Shown here one piece after another: positions 22,803 to 32,838 of a stretch of 64,000 nucleotides of DNA. The stretch's first letter is position 1, and every line of letters starts with the position of its first letter. Source of the DNA: Paragyromitra xinjiangensis (lineage: Eukaryota > Ascomycota > Pezizomycetes > Pezizales > Discinaceae); contig JBCAMK010000008.1 of NCBI GenBank assembly GCA_038503065.1, positions 62,001 through 126,000 of the forward strand, given 5' to 3'. A model generated the notes under the pieces. That model made no database searches. It worked only from the letters and a program-made list of their open reading frames with translations, and was not told the origin of the DNA. The position numbers and the translations under genes are program-made.

Positions 22803-24758
22803 TCATGCTTCGGAATTCTGACGATCGCGACTGGATTCTCGATTCTTCGATTGGAGGAACCTTCGCACTTTCCACCATACCAAAGCTACCATAGCTAACA
22901 ATGCCATAGATCCAATCAAGTACCATTTGATCGATTCATTCTGTACATTCATTCCCAACACTCCCTGAATACATTCGTTAGTGACCTATCTCTTAATATT
23001 GCGGATTGTGCTGGCTTTACCGTTACAAATGTGAGTGGTAGAAATATAGACTGTATGAGGGTTAGCCTTTGAAACATAGTAACTCGGTGACAAAACACTA
23101 AATACTACTCACAGCCACTAAGCTCAACCGGTTCATAGATGCTCCATATTCATTTGCAGTCTGCGCTTCACGGAGGGAGGCAATTGTGAAAAGCTAAAAC
23201 AAAACAATTAGCGGTCGACCAGGATTGACGATACTATTGACATCTAAGCCCTACCATTTGCATGTTTGTATTTGTCGGCTCAATCAGATTCTGAGAAATA
23301 AGGCGTTTGAGCTTAAAAAGCTGTGCATTTATCCATTGCATATCTTCATCCTCTAGATTTATGATCGGACACTTTCTTGCTTGACTAGCTTTTAACTCGC
23401 TGCAGAACATTTGTAGAACCTCGATCTGCTTGTCGATCGTTTGGTCCAGATATTTCCAGAAAACCTCCCCTTCCCATATTTTTTGAGCAAGTTCCGTTGA
23501 TGTCTCTGCCATGATATTCCCTTTCTACCAAAACAGGTCTTTATTAGCAATAGTAGATACAGCTACAATTGGCCGGGCTATAGCTATATAGGGGCTCACC
23601 AAAGACGTCACATGTTTGCTACATGCAGCAATCACTTCAGACCACTTTGACGCTAGATCACTACTAAAAAAGCGAAACAGAATTTGTCCTGATACAAAGT
23701 CAAAAGCTTCTTGTTTACTTCGAATATCGATGATGTTCTGCGTCTCATCGTCCGTGCTAACATCGAAAATTTGCCAGGATCGTTCCAAGTCCGTCGTGAA
23801 AAATATCAACGTCCGAGGCAAAATGTCATGAGTCGATTGAGAATACGGTATCCAGAACGACTTCGTTTGCTTCAAAATGTCCCGGACAGAAGGAACTGTT
23901 GCCATGAGCTCCTCCGCAAATGTCATTGGTAGTTTCTCCTTCCAATTCGGAGGACTTTTCTTCTGACCCCCAGACCCGTGGGAATCCAATGTCATCATCC
24001 GTTGTCCAACTGGTCTTTTGATAGAAAGAGGCATACGATCATCCAAAGTGAAAAGGTCGAACACAGCATACAGGTCCCCATCAAACCCATTAGCGTCTTC
24101 GGGGGAATCTTCCCCTGGGAGTACCACAAAATTCGAGCAATCCGCAGTTGCATCGTATGCCATTCTTCGACCTCCTACATGAAGTTTCCTTTTTCGCGTC
24201 ACTTCGCTAGAGTTTTGACGACGAAGCATAGGACCGGTCTTGCCGGTAACACATGCGAGAAGGTCATATACACCAAAGCCTTGAAAAAAGGCTTCTTTGG
24301 CCTCTGAGACAGCCCAACCGCGATCAACAAGCCTATTCAATGCTATTAGTTGCTGCAACTGACCGCCCCTAAGGGAAATATATCTGCTCACATTTTTCTG
24401 ACCGTTGGAAGCCGTACTCCAGGCGTTGAGCGTATCATCTAAATCCAACATAAGCAATTAGCCATGGAGTAGAGCGAGTGCCAATATTTGATTTCACTCA
24501 CCTCATTTTCTGCCTTGAAAAATAAATGTAGAGCTTCCGCATCTTGGAAGTGTCTATAATTCACCACAAGCTTCTTCAAACGCTCATTTTCTGCAAACGG
24601 TAATTAATCCCCTGAATTTGGAACCGAGATATGTTCTCCTTACGGTCCCAGACGAATGTATAGTCTTTTATCACGACTTTGTCTTCCTCTTTCGACAATC
24701 CAAAGCTGTAAACCTCTTTCAAAAGCTTCTGAGGCATGGTTTCTGTATCCTTAATCAT
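22803..24758 (-). CDS. CorA-like Mg2+ transporter-type membrane protein (fungal)
   Basis: Fungal protein of the CorA-like class: a long soluble N-terminal part, a helical stalk and C-terminal membrane helices. Minus-strand exons 24758-24644, 24590-24502, 24397-23600, 23524-23255, 23193-23113, 23050-23021 and 22964-22803 join to 514 residues; the last five exons all end on codon boundaries. The stalk has FFSSDLASKWSEVI and WKYLDQTIDKQIEVLQMF. The diagnostic C-terminus reads ASMNRLSLVA, SIFLPLTFVT, GVLGMNV (the CorA GMN signature) and a hydrophobic helix IGSMALLAMVALVWW before a basic tail RRFLQSKNR. The 10-codon sixth exon supplies half of the first membrane helix. Upstream of the chosen ATG coding-like sequence continues for about 200 bp but changes frame (see findings), so the true start may lie further out. 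Ion transport is inferred from the family; many such fungal proteins are uncharacterised. Confidence 0.75.
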
Positions 24759-27700
24759 TTTCCCGATTGCGATCAGGCGGGTGTAGGAACAAAGAGACGC
24801 TTCAGGCTGAGTTTGCCTAAGTTCTGGATTGCTGATGCTAAGGGTTTCGCGTCCCCAATTTCTTCAAAGATTCTGCATACGCTTTTATGGATCCTTTTTC
24901 CTAGGAGGCTGAGCTGAAGATGTTTGTGATGATAGCTAACCGGTATGCGGGGTAGGAAAGTGGCTATGCTACAATGTTACCGCTCACATCTGTAGAGTAA
25001 AGAATGCAACTACATGCAGCGACGCGCGGTGGTTATCTTAATTGTGAAATCAAATTCATTTAATCTGAAAGATTAGAATTGATGTGCAAAATAACGGCTC
25101 GCGTGCTGATTCGATGCCTTGCGATACGCGTACGAGTGCACCTTGAGCCAACAGTCAGCAAAGTGGAGATTTTGGTACGAGGGTGTTGTATATGTAGCAC
25201 AAAGAAAGAAATACATGTTCCACAAAAATCTCCGAATGCCTCGCAAGGCTCCAGCTAGTGGACCCACCAGCTCACATCACTTGGCAATAGAATCGAAGCT
25301 TCTACTTTAATAGCAACGAAAAATGTTTCGCAAAATAGTTAGATCAACTGCTGAAGAACACTATTTACAGTACGATCAAGCTTATGTTGCTCACTATATT
25401 ATATACTCGAGCCACTGGCGAGGGAAATGGCGGTAACGACGACAATCACTGAGTCTTTGATATTGCGAAAAGCCGAACCCTACCCAGAATTTCCTTGTAG
25501 TGAAAATGATATATAGGAGATACCTCGCTAGAAAGGTGTGGGAAATCCGGGAACCCAATCATTTGCTCTGCTTCCACCTGCGGCATCGAACCTCATCAGG
25601 AAAGCGATTATAGATTACCACCATCAGGCACTGAAAAAAGAGACGAGGCTACTAAACCAACAAGATTTGGTCTAATTAGACAATGCGCACAACGGGAACG
25701 ACCATCGCATGAAGAAGATGCCGATGAAACGTCGGTAACGGTAAAACCCAATCACTAAGCGAGCTCGCATGACAGCTCGCGAAAAGCTTATCACGAAGCC
25801 AGCGGAGGCGCAAGCCTTCGAGAACATATCTGAGGCACGCTCTTTGGTAGCTGAATACTACGTCACCTCTCAGCTCAATATCCGGAAATCCACTACGCGG
25901 GATCTTCCGGGTTTAGACTCAAATTTCACCGCCGGCCCGTATACGAGGTACTGCAGATTGCAATGCTCCGACAGCTTAAGAAAGGTTAGCAGACTGACTA
26001 TAGGGAGGCAGTTTGATTGGTCGATAGTGCCCATTACCTAAACCGAGACCTATCGAAGGCTGAATTTGTTGAAACTAGTTAGACTGTGCAAGTACCAACA
26101 CGCTACATATATTTACGACCCAGTGACGACCCAGTGGGTACCTGAGTTATCGATGAGTTTCTAGGCTGCTTTACTGTATACGTGGTTCCAAACTACATGT
26201 ATCTAGATCTTTTGTGGCTTCTTCGGCCTGGGAGTTGGGGTTTTAGCGCATTATCAGCCAAAACCCACTTGACCTTATCGGCCAGTAAGGCATATTAACT
26301 GACAGCCTTTGTCTTAAGCGACTTACACAATCATTTTCAAAATATAGTCCAGAATCAAATTTGAAATTTCAAGTAGCAGGCTTCTCCGCATCGGCGTGTG
26401 TTTTATCGACATAATTTACCGGACGGAAATTATTCGAACGAAAGACCAAGGCAGTGGAGATGCCAACCCAGTGCTACAGAAGCATCTTGACCGCCTCGGT
26501 GACTTTTTTTTGGTGAAATTCAGGATGAGATTAGGATTTGGGGCTAGGGGGTTTCTCATGCTTAGTTAGGCTAGTAGATTTTTGAGCCAGCCCCGAAATA
26601 AGCTACAGCCTAAAGCAGCTAGCATTGTATTTTGTCTCAGTACTTCACACAATTCTGAGGTACATGACAGAACCCCCCAACGAATTTGAGCATGTGTGAT
26701 GTATCGAGTTATATGTACGTGGTAAATTACAATCAAGATTACAATCATTAAATCCAATTGTAAGCAGGCAAAAACAAGGTGCCTGATGTACTAAACCCAG
26801 AAGACGCCGTGAGGTAAAATTACTCCCTGTAAGTGAAATAGATAAAATCACTACAAGCTGATCACTTTTATAGGAAAAATAGATAGAAACAGGCGCCTAA
26901 TGCGTACTACTAAAGTGGGAACGTCAAGGCAGTTTTAGATAGATGCCTTATCAATGATGAAATTAGAGAACTAAGCTGAGGGTACTAGCTCCAAGACTAG
27001 CCAAAGCCTAGTCTCAAAAATACATATCCTCCACAACATTAGCCATTTCAACACCTACTATCGTAGGATATGGAGATTGGGAAGTAGAAGGGAGAAGACT
27101 TGATTAATCGGCTTGGCTCGACTATAGTCATAGTATAGGCCCGATATACAGACTTCACCGTGTACTGAACCCTTCTACACTGTATCCCATGAGGAAGCCT
27201 ATTTCAGCGCGTGACAATGGATGAAGGGAGAGCTAGGTAGTAAAGCAGGAAGTTGTAGGTGGTAGCCAAATTATACCCTTGGGAGTCTTACTTCGGATAT
27301 GCTGGCTATCATTATCTTCTAGCCACCCGAAGAGACTGTTCCACCAGATAGAGCAAGATACAATGCGAGTAGTTCTTAGCCGAGAAAGAGTTAGGTACAT
27401 GTAGTTACCCTTCCTTCCTCTTTAGCGAGTCGCTCTAAATCTACTGCTTAGGGACGTTTTCTCGTACAGTAAATCATGTACGAATATGAAATCAAAGTAA
27501 ATTAAATATATTGGTATAAAGCAGATGTTCTTGTCGGAAAGTATTAATTTACAGGAGATAATGTCTGTGACCTATTCTCGGAAGGCAAATAGTCCTATAG
27601 CCCAAATTCTTACAGGACGATTGCATTGTATTGATGGGGTAGCCCATAGAAGGTGCGGGGGGCTCTGAGATGGAAAAAACCTTTTCTATGGGAACCTATT

Positions 27701-27847
27701 TCTCAGGTAGTGTGATCAGTAGCTGTATAGCCACTAATACTTAACCGGGGAGAAATTCAGTTGTTGGCAATACCCACTTTCCGAGCAGAAACTCAATCAG
27801 AAAAATTGGAGTACTGACCCATCTACGTTCTTTTCCCTCTCCATCTA
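24759..27847. other. Region of uncertain content upstream of the CorA-like gene
   Basis: The first 200 bp may encode the 5' part of the CorA-like gene in a shifted frame. A 90-codon ATG frame at 25769-26041 (plus) has no recognisable motif. A degenerate TIR element lies at 27465-27630. The tandem word ACGACCCAGTG occurs twice at about 26115-26136. No other gene is supportable. Confidence 0.4.
27465..27630. mobile_element. Degenerate short TIR element related to the one at 37395-37853
   Basis: The right end ATTCTTACAGGACGATTGCA (27606-27625) followed by TTGTA closely resembles the right end of the 37.4-37.9 kb element (ATTCTTACAGGGCGATTTTA). The left end TACAGTAAATC at 27465 is a weaker match to TACAGTAGAATC. 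Length about 166 bp, with no coding capacity. Probably an old, decayed non-autonomous mariner/pogo-type copy. Confidence 0.4.
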
Positions 27848-28398
27848 ATGAGTTCACGACGTCAGGTACTTTCTGTGGTACGAGAATCTGCTATTACTAA
27901 GAACTGCTATAAATTCCACTGCTGACATTGCAACAGCCTTCACAGCCCACAGTTTCAGAGGCATCCAATAGTCTTCCCATACTTTCGTCCGTATCAAAAA
28001 CCACACCGCCTTACCCTATCTACGTGGTTACTTACACCCGCGGAAGTCCTAAGGAGCCAGGTGGGGTGAAACCGTACCATTGGGTCTTCTTGATCCAGGC
28101 TCGCAAGGATTCCCACAGGCTCCATAAAGGAATCGTCCATCAACTTCGCGGCGTGCCAGGAGGCTTCCATTACCAAGGTGATGAAAGCGCATATTCGCTG
28201 AGAAAACTTGGTAAGGCTATTGACAAGATTGAGGTTGGATCGGTGCATCCTTCGAAGATGTATAGAGTCGCCGAGGTCTTGAATAGAGTGTCTATTGTCA
28301 ATGACAAGAACTCTCGTTGGAACTGCCAGGACTGGTCAATTAGGGGATTGGAACTGCTGAGGATGCTGGAAATTGTCGGTGATAAGCAGAAGCAGTAG
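27848..28398 (+). CDS. Small fungal protein of unknown function (NCQDW motif)
   Basis: I cannot name the family firmly. Exon 1 (27848-27865, MSSRRQ) and exon 2 (27937-28398), joined over a 71-bp GTACTT..CAG intron with an ATTACTAAG branch site, give 159 residues. The core reads PIYVVTYTRGSPKEPGG, YHWVFLIQ, then a Gly-rich turn, and near the end WNCQDWSIRGLELL. That order (beta strand with YHW, later NCQxW followed by a helix) recurs in small uncharacterised fungal proteins (possibly DUF6914-like; from memory, not tested). No signal peptide or membrane helix. The Cys in NCQDW and the His in YHW could be functional residues, but that is speculation. Confidence 0.7.
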
Positions 28399-29338
28399 CT
28401 GGGTGATGGTGAAGGGTACTGTGGGAGCATGGCACTTGACATTTTGATGAGTCCTTGTTTTGAAAATGTACCGATGAATTTTACTACTGCAATTACCAAG
28501 ATTATAACCATTCAATTTCTTTAGTCTCGATTCCAGACCTTTTGGGAAAATCGCTATTTATTTTGGGTGGTTGACGCGATTTTTCCCAGAACGATCCAGA
28601 TTTTAAACACCAAATATTCAAAAAATCTGGGCGACTGCAACGTGGGCACGAGACTACAATTTCTTAACGATTATACATTTCAAAAAAATGTCTAATATGA
28701 TTGGTTCTCTCGCGGTATTTCCTTTGTTACTAGACTTCTCCCATTCCATTCAAAGGGCAGTAAACTAAGAAACAAATATGACAGCAAAAGAAGTGATGTA
28801 GTGGTTAACGCTTCGCTCTTTGCCCTGCCGGCCCCTAGTAAGATTCTAGAGATAGGTTTGGTTTTGCTGTTCAGATCCCCGCCAGTTTGGTTTTTTCTTC
28901 CTGTGCTTTGTGGCTATGTGGTGGGTTGTTTGCCAAGGAGCTAGTAGGACGTGAACCACCAGAGGCTCGCCATACGAGTAACACTTCACACTTTAAAAAT
29001 ATACATTATCGGTCCCGAATAGATTAGTCTACCCAAACCCTCGTTATCTATAATAGTATCCATTCGATAATAGTACTAAAGCTGGGCTCCAGTGTGTGCT
29101 TGTATAACGAACTTCTTCTGTACTGAAAGTATGGCTCTGTTATGCGGCCACTCCTTAAGCTTTGTGGTATTACTTGGTCTGCAGCATTCTTTACCATTCT
29201 CGGCGATTATCACTCAGATGAATACGGATTGAGGAACTCTATATCTCTCCATAAACGCCCTACAATATAAATATTAACGTAAGACACAATAAACAAACTA
29301 CTCTATAAGAAAAGTAATCTACAAAACCTCAGTCAAAA
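28399..29338. other. Intergenic region with hairpin and tRNA-like motif
   Basis: No protein gene is supportable. It holds a hairpin with GGGAAAATCGC / GCGATTTTTCCC arms at about 28549-28590 and a tRNA-like Pol III unit at about 28791-28910. Confidence 0.4.
28791..28910 (+). other. tRNA-derived (SINE- or pseudo-tRNA-like) Pol III motif
   Basis: TGTAGTGGTTAACGC at about 28796-28810 matches a tRNA D-arm/A box, GTTCAGATCC at about 28870-28879 is a degenerate B box, and a T6 run follows at about 28892. Acceptor and anticodon stems do not fold convincingly, so this is at best a tRNA pseudogene or tRNA-derived repeat. Confidence 0.3.
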
Positions 29339-29791
29339 TCACAACAACCATCGCATAAAGCTCCCACATATCCCTCCAGACAGCGACAGCGCATCGCAAC
29401 TCTTTTTCATCCGCCAGTACCCAGAAGACCGGCCATCTAGAGGTTTCTCAAGCGTCGTTTTGAAACCCTTTAGCTTAACTTCTGCCTCAATTATAGATCT
29501 TTCAAGAGCAAACGACTCGTTAATCCGCTTGTCTGACATGGCCTTGGCAGCTGCAACTGCTTTCTGCTGTCGCTTGGTTTCAAGATCAGTGGTTGTAGGT
29601 CGAGGGCTGGTGAAGATGGGCTTTTGTAGTTGGGTCACGTTGTTACTGAGTGTTAAGAGCTCGGCGTTGAGGTCGAAAATATGTGTGCATAGTGCGTTGA
29701 TAAGGAAATATTGAATGTAGACTTTGATCACGAGCTGGGTTATGGGGTGTTTACACAATGAGCGCATTGAGGGTTTATATGGTCGGTTCAT
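29339..29791 (-). CDS. Hypothetical protein, 150 residues
   Basis: A single uninterrupted minus-strand frame starting at a true ATG. No family is recognised. The N-terminal 40 residues contain a moderately hydrophobic stretch (LVIKVYIQYFLINALC) that could be one membrane or signal-anchor segment. The central part (residues about 70-110, rich in Lys, Glu and Ala) is predicted helical, possibly coiled coil. No overlapping better frame exists, but evidence for expression is absent and this may be a fortuitous frame. Confidence 0.35.
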   Translation of the reverse strand: MNRPYKPSMRSLCKHPITQLVIKVYIQYFLINALCTHIFDLNAELLTLSNNVTQLQKPIFTSPRPTTTDLETKRQQKAVAAAKAMSDKRINESFALERSIIEAEVKLKGFKTTLEKPLDGRSSGYWRMKKSCDALSLSGGICGSFMRWLL

Positions 29792-30319
29792 GACGTGTGT
29801 AGTGGCATGTTATCATGTTGAACATGAACACTATATGGGTTTTCAAGATCCAAGTATTTTTAGGAGATCGACAGCTGGAACGGGTCAGCGTTTTTGAGAC
29901 GGGTTAACAAAGAACTGGTTGTGCTTCACGGTGGTGTGGCGTACACAGGCTTATGATGTCACAGCCACTGAGGCTGACAGGGTATTTTTCAAAGACAGCA
30001 CGAGACGACAAACCATCTACCGTTTGTTTGTGAATTTCTGTCACAGACTGCACTTCAGTAGCGTGACATATTAAGTGAAAGGGCCATACTAGGGTTCTTC
30101 CATATGATGTGTTGCAGAAATTCACCCAAACACCATAACCTGATGTCACGCCAATTATATGTTGCGTTCCCAGATTCTCACTGGACGTTGAAGCAATGGG
30201 TGTTTGACAGGTAGACTCAACGCAATTTCTTTGAAAAAGCCATCACTCCTAGTCCTAGCACTGCCCACCCGTGACACCACAGATGAAAAGGTTGTAAATC
30301 CCTAGAACTACGTTTCAAC
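29792..30319. other. Intergenic region between divergent small genes
   Basis: Should contain promoters for the minus-strand frame ending at 29339 and the plus-strand gene at 30320, if both are real. No repeats or motifs recognised. Confidence 0.4.
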
Positions 30320-30733
30320 ATGGACCACGAACACTCCCTCGGTATAAATCAACCCAATCCCTCCACTTCCAAGCCCCACCCGCATACACCCCCAACCAAA
30401 CCCACCATGTCCGAACCCACCCCCACCCTCCAGCTCCCAACACTCCAGGAAAAACTCGCCCTGGAGCGTAAAACCCAAACCTTCCTCCTCAAAAGCATCC
30501 TCGACATCGAATCCCAATACTCACTACTAATGAAACAGCGCATGCAGTGCATCCTGCAGCTCCGAGAACAAAGGAGGACTAACACTGGAAGCCTCGATGC
30601 GAGAGCTGAGTATACAAAGTTCATGGATAGACGTGCCTACCTAGCTACAGAGATGCAGTACTACGAAGAGTCATTAGATAGGTGCAGAGAGGCAATTTCT
30701 GCGCTTGAGGCAGAATTGAGTTTATTGGTTTAG
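30320..30733 (+). CDS. Small coiled-coil hypothetical protein, 137 residues
   Basis: Single-exon frame from an ATG in good context (CAACATGG). The first 45 residues are Pro/Thr/His-rich and likely disordered (PSTSKPHPHTPPTKP). From about residue 43 to the end the sequence is a heptad-like helical region (LQEKLALERKTQTFLLKSIL, then a Gln/Arg/Glu-rich stretch up to SALEAELSLLV), suggesting a coiled coil. An internal Met at residue 30 is an alternative start. No family is recognised. The GC-rich third positions and absence of stops make a real gene plausible. Confidence 0.55.
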   Translation: MDHEHSLGINQPNPSTSKPHPHTPPTKPTMSEPTPTLQLPTLQEKLALERKTQTFLLKSILDIESQYSLLMKQRMQCILQLREQRRTNTGSLDARAEYTKFMDRRAYLATEMQYYEESLDRCREAISALEAELSLLV

Positions 30734-31850
30734 ATGGGAGGTTACATTTTTGTTTGTTGTTTCGATTATTATGTTTCTGCGTGCAACTGCGTATAAGCTA
30801 CGACATACTAGATAGACCACATATATCAAATCATCTACACCGCTCGAATCCAAAGTGCAATAACCAGCTGTCCACATTCCAAACCAACCCACCCGACCAC
30901 CCTAACCCCAGTTCCGAATCCAGCCGAAGAAAACCCTTACCCGCAGCGACGAACCATTTCGGAGACGAGTCCGATTTAGAACCCTACGGGCGTGGATCAA
31001 TCACGACAGGGGTAATGTAATGACCGCCCTACAGCGCATTCCTTTCCATGACACGACCGTTAGACATCTCGAGCGGGCGCAACCTGTGAGGTGTACTAAA
31101 CGTGGTGTCTCCAGTGATATTTCGGTCCGCTTCGGGGTTTCGAACCGGACCGGTAAGGCACCGGAGAGAGTAGGGTACATGTAGTGTCATGGCGGGATGT
31201 GTACATTGAAGTACATGTACTTATTCGGAAAGCAGAGCCTGGTTTGTTGGGCCAACAGGTATTGCACGGCTTGATGTTAGGTTTCTGACCGGACGCAACC
31301 GAGTTTGAGATACGGTGTACTCGGTATCTTTATTTACTTTTACTGCGCATTTGGTATTTACGCCAGCATCCCGAATCACCCCGTGTCCACTGTCCATAAC
31401 GAGGGACGTGTAGTGGTATTCACCGTGATATTCAACCCAACTAATGCGATTCGTCTGCCGCGGCTGTCGGAATATTTTCGTCAAAGACCAGCGTGTGCTG
31501 CGTGTCTATGCTGTGATACCTCCACGAGACCCGATTCCTCCGATCCACTACTACTCCAAGTACTCCACTTCCAGTACTCCACTCCCATCAGGCAACTAGG
31601 GCCAACTCGGACAGCATATGCCCCATATGCCACCTGTAACCGAATCTCATGTAAAAACCCCAACTCCAGCCCAACCCTAACCCTATCTGCGTAGCAGAAC
31701 AAGCAATTCTGTCTGCAACGGGTAGAAAGTCCCTTGGCGTCCAGGTTCGGTGCTGTCAACCAGCCAGCGAGTCAAAATGTGATCAGATGGAGGGTTTCAG
31801 AGCTGCCCCTTGCATCGGGTATGTATGAAGGTTAAATTTCAGACGAGAAT
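30734..31850. other. Intergenic region upstream of the tRNA-like unit
   Basis: No gene is supportable. Telomere-like AACCCTAACCCTA lies at 31674-31686. Short CA/CT-rich repeats such as AGTACTCCACTTCC occur around 31556-31590. Confidence 0.4.
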
Positions 31851-32023
31851 GGGTGGATGGCTCAACGGTAGAGCGCTGCGACTATGTGGTTAAGGTCCTG
31901 AGTTCGATTCCGACCCGGCTACGGCAGTCGACCGCACGGGGGGGTTTTGAGGGGACCCCGGACGAATCAGGAAGAGAATGCCGAGTCAGTGTAGAGGTCT
32001 GGGTTCGAGTCCCAGTCCGCCCA
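31851..32023 (+). tRNA. tRNA-like gene, interrupted, with two B boxes (anticodon not resolved)
   Basis: The ends form a tRNA: acceptor GGGTGGA (31851-31857) pairs with TCCGCCC (32016-32022, one G-U), discriminator A, D-arm GCTC-AACGGTA-GAGC (31860-31874), T-arm CTGGG-TTCGAGT-CCCAG (31999-32015, perfect stem) and a T5 Pol III terminator. A box TGGCTCAACGG at 31858 and B box GGTTCGAGTCC at 32002 match consensus. Between them lie about 120 nt, far more than an anticodon arm, including a second B-box match AGTTCGATTCC at 31901-31911 placed where a normal-length tRNA would have it. I could not fold a standard anticodon stem, so isotype is not assigned. Possibilities are a tRNA with a long intron, a partial tandem duplication or a tRNA pseudogene. 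Confidence 0.6.
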
Positions 32024-32028
32024 TTTTT
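32024..32028 (+). terminator. Pol III terminator (T5)
   Basis: TTTTT follows the discriminator base of the tRNA-like unit directly, as expected for Pol III termination. Confidence 0.6.
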
Positions 32029-32187
32029 GGTTATTGTGGGGGAAGGGGTTGAAGTGGGTGGTAGTAGCAGTGAGGGATGTGATGATGGTGATGGTGTTTA
32101 GAGATCTGGTATCTGTATCTGTATCTGTATCTAGAAGAGAAGGGAGGGGAAGAGAAGAGAAGGTGCTGCACGCCATGTAAGTCCATG

Positions 32188-32358
32188 TACAGTCGCTCCT
32201 GGGGTCACGGCGAAACTGGGGCTTTGACGAAAGTAACCTGTAAAGCTGCATTTTGGATGCAGGGTAACGAGGAATGGGACTTGGAACTAGAAATCTCTAT
32301 GGTTGTAACCTTCGTTCGTCAAAGCACCAGTTTCGTCGTGACCCCAGGAGCGACTGTA
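32188..32358. mobile_element. 171-bp TIR element with target-site duplication (hAT-like MITE)
   Basis: Long near-perfect terminal inverted repeats begin TACAGTCGCTCCTGGGGTCA and run about 55 bp on each side, with only a few mismatches. The 7-bp word GTCCATG sits immediately outside both ends (32181-32187 and 32359-32365), a target-site duplication. There is no coding capacity. A 7-8 bp duplication suits a hAT-type or related superfamily; the arms' similarity implies recent insertion. Confidence 0.8.
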
Positions 32359-32838
32359 GTCCATGTATGCCATATATGCACGTATCTGGGATCGGTTGGC
32401 TGAGGCTCGGTCGGGGAATGATTATCCCTGCGTTAGTTTCAGAACCGAGGAGAGATGGGGAGAGGAGATACACGATATAGAGTAAACATCGTCTCAGGGA
32501 GAAAAAGCAAGATGTGTGATGTGGCTCGTTCTATTGGAAGGCACAGCCACAGATACAGCCAGTGATTGAAATGTTGATGTCTGTTCTGTTCTCTTCTCTC
32601 TTCTCTTCTCTCTTCTCTTCTCCCTCCCCCTTCTGTTTATTTATTTACTCTCTGGATCCCCTTCGAGGAGTCCTCTGTATATCTACTTCTGGCTCCCCGG
32701 TCGGAGTCTTCCATTCCTTCTGTCGCTCGTTACCCTCGTGCTCACCCTCTCTCTCCTCCTATTGGTTAATGTCTAGACTCTCGTGAGTACCTCGTTCTCT
32801 CCCAGTATTACTCTGCTCTGCCCACCTCCTGCTCCCCC
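32359..32838. promoter_or_regulatory. Upstream region of the F-box-like gene with a pyrimidine tract
   Basis: A strong CT-rich tract of TCTCT/TTCTC units runs from 32581 to 32635, about 200-260 bp before the start codon at 32839. CT tracts are common near fungal transcription start sites and in promoters without a TATA box. No gene is supportable in this interval. Confidence 0.45.
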
